From Candidatus Bathyarchaeota archaeon (GTDB lineage Archaea > Thermoproteota > Bathyarchaeia > TCS64): DNA of 7,690 bases. The DNA is taken from NCBI GenBank assembly GCA_030691555.1, contig JAUYEB010000154.1, positions 1 through 7,690 on the forward strand, given 5' to 3'. Position numbers and translations under genes: made by a program. The notes beneath the pieces are model-generated. The model did not search any database. It was not told the origin of the DNA and saw nothing but the letters and a program-made list of their open reading frames with translations. Of the stretch, positions 5,906 through 7,690 are shown one piece after another (within the stretch, counting starts at the first letter, position 1; every line of letters starts with the position of its first letter).

Positions 5906-6198
5906 CCCAGGAAGACGACGCGGTCGTTCTGCTCCAGCTGCTCGACCAGCTCGCCGAGGCTGCTCATCCTCGCGTTGACGGCCATGTTGTCCTTGGTTAT
6001 CTGATACTCGATGGCGCTCGCCCTGCAGGCGAGCAGGTCGGCGTAGAGGTACTCGACGGGGCTAGGCGACTTCAGCAGCTGGATGGACTCCTCGTTGAAG
6101 AAGACGGTGACGTCGTGGCCCGCCCTCGCGGCGGCGCTGCTCAGCCCCTCCACGTCCCTGAGCTTGCCGGGGGTGGAGACGACGAGGAGTAGACGCAT
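5902..6198 (-). CDS. dsrE: DsrE/TusD-like sulfur-carrier subunit
   Basis: The product is 98 residues from the ATG at 6198. It starts MRLLLVVSTPG, like TusD's MRFAIVVTGP, has GHDVTVFFNEESIQLL (27-42) matching the 'GHELSSVFFYREGV' region, and places Cys58 in LLACRASA where TusD has its active-site Cys78 (NICVAAALRRG). It ends in SSLGELVEQLEQNDRVVFLG, as the family does. Cys58 is therefore the expected persulfide carrier of a DsrEFH/TusBCD-type complex, in tRNA thiolation or in cytoplasmic sulfur oxidation; which one cannot be told here. It is shorter than TusD, lacking part of the middle region. The 6198 start fits a TATA box 27 nt upstream, against a longer in-frame reading from 6240. It is the first gene of the operon. 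Confidence 0.87.
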   Translation of the reverse strand: MRLLLVVSTPGKLRDVEGLSSAAARAGHDVTVFFNEESIQLLKSPSPVEYLYADLLACRASAIEYQITKDNMAVNARMSSLGELVEQLEQNDRVVFLG

Positions 6199-6222
6199 AG
6201 ATGCTCCAAATGCGGGGGCGCC

Positions 6223-6229
6223 CTTAACG
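6223..6229 (-). promoter_or_regulatory. TATA-like box for the dsrEFH-like operon
   Basis: The minus strand reads CGTTAAG, with TTAA at 6227-6224 centred about 27 nt before the ATG at 6198. This predicts a leaderless transcript covering dsrE, dsrF and dsrH. Confidence 0.45.
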
Positions 6230-6239
6230 GTTTCCCCCA

Positions 6240-6279
6240 CTGTTCACATGGTTAGAACAGGATTCTCAGATCGTTCTAA
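6240..6279. promoter_or_regulatory. Inverted repeats in the dsrE / beta-propeller divergent region, possible operator
   Basis: TTAGAAC (6252-6258) and GTTCTAA (6273-6279) are perfect 7-bp inverted arms with centres 21 bp apart, two turns of DNA, as expected for a dimeric regulator. A third copy of the core, CTGTTC (6240-6245), faces GAACAG (6255-6260). The cluster sits upstream of both core promoters, between 6229 and 6288. Its role is inferred from position and symmetry. Confidence 0.35.
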
Positions 6280-6287
6280 AACCTAGG

Positions 6288-6293
6288 ATTAAG
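6288..6293 (+). promoter_or_regulatory. TATA-like box for the beta-propeller gene
   Basis: ATTAAG is centred about 37 nt before the ATG at 6327, suggesting a short leader of about 10 nt. It is a weak match, and TCTAAAAC at about 6276-6283 is an alternative. Confidence 0.3.
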
Positions 6294-6326
6294 CCTGCTG
6301 CCCGTGAGGCATCTACTAGATGAAAC

Positions 6327-7690
6327 ATGTCCGGTAGATTGCGTCTAACGTCCTATGTGCTGCTCGGGATAGTCTGCGGCAGCCTCATCCTGAATGCGGC
6401 CGCGAGCTTCAGCATCTCTCCACTCATACTCAAGTATGAGCCGCCGGGCTTCAACAGCTTCAAGTCGAGGGCCGAGCTCATCTGGTTCTTGGAGGAGAAG
6501 GCGAAGGTCAGCGAGAACAACTGGCGTGTCTTCGGTGGGGTAACGGGAGGCATCGTGAGGTTTGACAGCACCTTTGCCATCGTCGCCTCAGCCGCGACAG
6601 CGGCGAAGTCGGCGGCGCAGGGGGCTGACTACTCGACGACGAACATCCAGGTCGCGGGTGTCGACGAGGCCGACGTCGTGAAGACCGACGGTACCTACAT
6701 CTACCTGTCGAAGGGCGACACGGTCTACATCGTGCTGGTCTACCCCGCCGAGGAGGCGAGGCTGCTGACGAAGATCAAGTTCGACGTCGAGGTGAGCGAC
6801 CTCTTCGTCGCGGGGGACAAGCTAGTCGTCTTCACCCGCGGCTACGGCAGGGTCTACACGATGAGCAAGGGGGGCTTCGCGCCCACCTACATGATGGACA
6901 CCACGGCGGTCTATTTCTACGACATCTCGGATCGCGTCAACCCTGTCAGGGAGAGGACATACGAAGCCGAGGGGGCCTACGTCGCCACGAGGCTGATCGG
7001 GGACTACGTCTACGTGATCTCCCAGAAGGGCGCCTGGGTGTACCGGGGCGTCCTTGAGCTACCCGCCTACAGCGAGAACGGCAAGATCTGTCAGGTCCCC
7101 GTGACGAACATCTACTACTACAACGGGACCGACCCGAGCTACGCCTACACGACGGTGGCGAGCATCAACGCGCAGGACCCCGGGTCCCCGGTGGCCTCTA
7201 AGACGTTCCTGCTCGGCTCAAGCGGCACGGTGTTCTGCAGCGCCGAGTACCTCTACCTGACGACGGGCGGCTACTCCTCGACGGGCGTCCACAAGATCAG
7301 GCTCGAGAACGGCGCCATCGAGGGGGTGGCCGACGGGAGCGTCCCCGGGTGGATACTCAACCAGTACAGCATGGACGAGAGCGGCGGCTACTTCAGGATA
7401 GCCACGACGACGGGTCAGGCCTGGGGTGTGGGCACGTCGAGGAACAACGTCTACGTCCTCGACCCCGACATGAAGATCGTCGGAACTCTTGAGGACCTCG
7501 CCCCCGGGGAGCAGATCTACAGCGCCCGCTTCATGGGGGACCGCCTCTACCTCGTCACCTTCAAGAAGGTCGACCCGCTCTTCGTCATCGACCTGAGCGA
7601 GCCGACGGCGCCCCGTGTGCTTGGGAAGCTCAAGATACCCGGGTATAGCAACTACCTGCATCCATACGACGAGACGCACGTGATCGGCCT
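6327..7690 (+). CDS. Secreted beta-propeller protein (Beta_propel family), 3' end beyond the window
   Basis: The frame is open from the ATG at 6327 to the window edge, giving 454 complete residues. An in-frame TGA directly precedes the ATG, which fixes the start at or after it. Residues 1-28 form a signal peptide or membrane anchor: basic MSGRLRLTS, hydrophobic YVLLGIVCGSLIL, then NAAAS as a likely cleavage region. TTNIQVAGVDEADVVKTDG (104-122) is the signature of the Beta_propel family, proteins with a C-terminal propeller distantly related to WD40. Repeated blades of the form 'strand-YVYVI' follow (for example 227-231, 308-311, 407-410), and the visible part ends in GYSNYLHPYDETHVIG. It would act outside the cell or on its surface; the ligand is unknown. 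It is divergent from the dsrEFH-like operon. Confidence 0.9.
   Translation, partial: MSGRLRLTSYVLLGIVCGSLILNAAASFSISPLILKYEPPGFNSFKSRAELIWFLEEKAKVSENNWRVFGGVTGGIVRFDSTFAIVASAATAAKSAAQGADYSTTNIQVAGVDEADVVKTDGTYIYLSKGDTVYIVLVYPAEEARLLTKIKFDVEVSDLFVAGDKLVVFTRGYGRVYTMSKGGFAPTYMMDTTAVYFYDISDRVNPVRERTYEAEGAYVATRLIGDYVYVISQKGAWVYRGVLELPAYSENGKICQVPVTNIYYYNGTDPSYAYTTVASINAQDPGSPVASKTFLLGSSGTVFCSAEYLYLTTGGYSSTGVHKIRLENGAIEGVADGSVPGWILNQYSMDESGGYFRIATTTGQAWGVGTSRNNVYVLDPDMKIVGTLEDLAPGEQIYSARFMGDRLYLVTFKKVDPLFVIDLSEPTAPRVLGKLKIPGYSNYLHPYDETHVIG

Noticed and set aside
6199..6240. Upstream extension of the dsrE-like gene to 6240
   Set aside because: DsrE/TusD proteins start directly with the first beta-strand (MRLLLVV), and the extension would cover the predicted promoter.
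6375..6377. Cys17 of the beta-propeller signal region as a lipoprotein cysteine
   Set aside because: The preceding residues are Gly-Ile-Val; a lipobox needs a small residue (Gly, Ala or Ser) directly before the cysteine.
1..7690. CRISPR arrays, tRNA or rRNA genes, insertion sequences
   Set aside because: No spaced direct repeats, no tRNA T-arm or CCA-like ends, no rRNA-like conserved blocks and no transposase or terminal inverted repeats were seen on either strand.

Overview
The window looks like chromosomal DNA from a GC-rich archaeon. The strongest sign is promoter layout. Most genes have an AT-rich TATA-like box centred about 26-28 nt before the start codon and no useful Shine-Dalgarno site, which is the leaderless-transcript pattern common in archaea. 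Gene content fits too: HypD, a class V aminotransferase of the archaeal broad-specificity kind, a secreted Beta_propel protein, a CapA-like protein and a small winged-helix protein. A TACK-type lineage is plausible, but the phylum cannot be fixed from these genes.

Layout from left to right: (1) the N-terminus of a CapA-family protein on the minus strand, cut by the window edge; (2) divergent from it, a 470-residue serine beta-lactamase-like hydrolase (314-1726, +); (3) a roughly 158-nt convergent spacer with several short dyads; (4) a small unrecognised protein with a basic tail (1885-2211, -), divergent from (5) hypD (2301-3401, +); (6) a four-helix membrane protein (3459-3821, +), tail to tail with (7) a class V PLP aminotransferase (3826-4902, -), with a hairpin at the junction; (8) a 74-residue winged-helix protein (5040-5264, +), whose stop codon overlaps that of (9) a three-gene minus-strand operon, 6198 to 5261; (10) divergent from that operon, a secreted beta-propeller protein (6327-7690, +) that runs off the right edge.

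The most informative unit is the three-gene operon. Its products match DsrE/TusD, DsrF/TusC and DsrH/TusB in that order, the gene order of bacterial dsrEFH and tusDCB. The DsrE-like protein keeps the cysteine in the position expected of the sulfur carrier, so a sulfur-relay heterohexamer is the natural reading. HypD implies maturation of a [NiFe] hydrogenase encoded elsewhere, because no other hyp or hydrogenase gene is in view. The remaining genes appear to be separately transcribed and show no evident shared pathway. I found no CRISPR array, mobile element, rRNA or tRNA, and no clearly undescribed system. The best leads are the archaeal dsrEFH operon, a dyad in its upstream divergent region, and the unknown small gene beside hypD.
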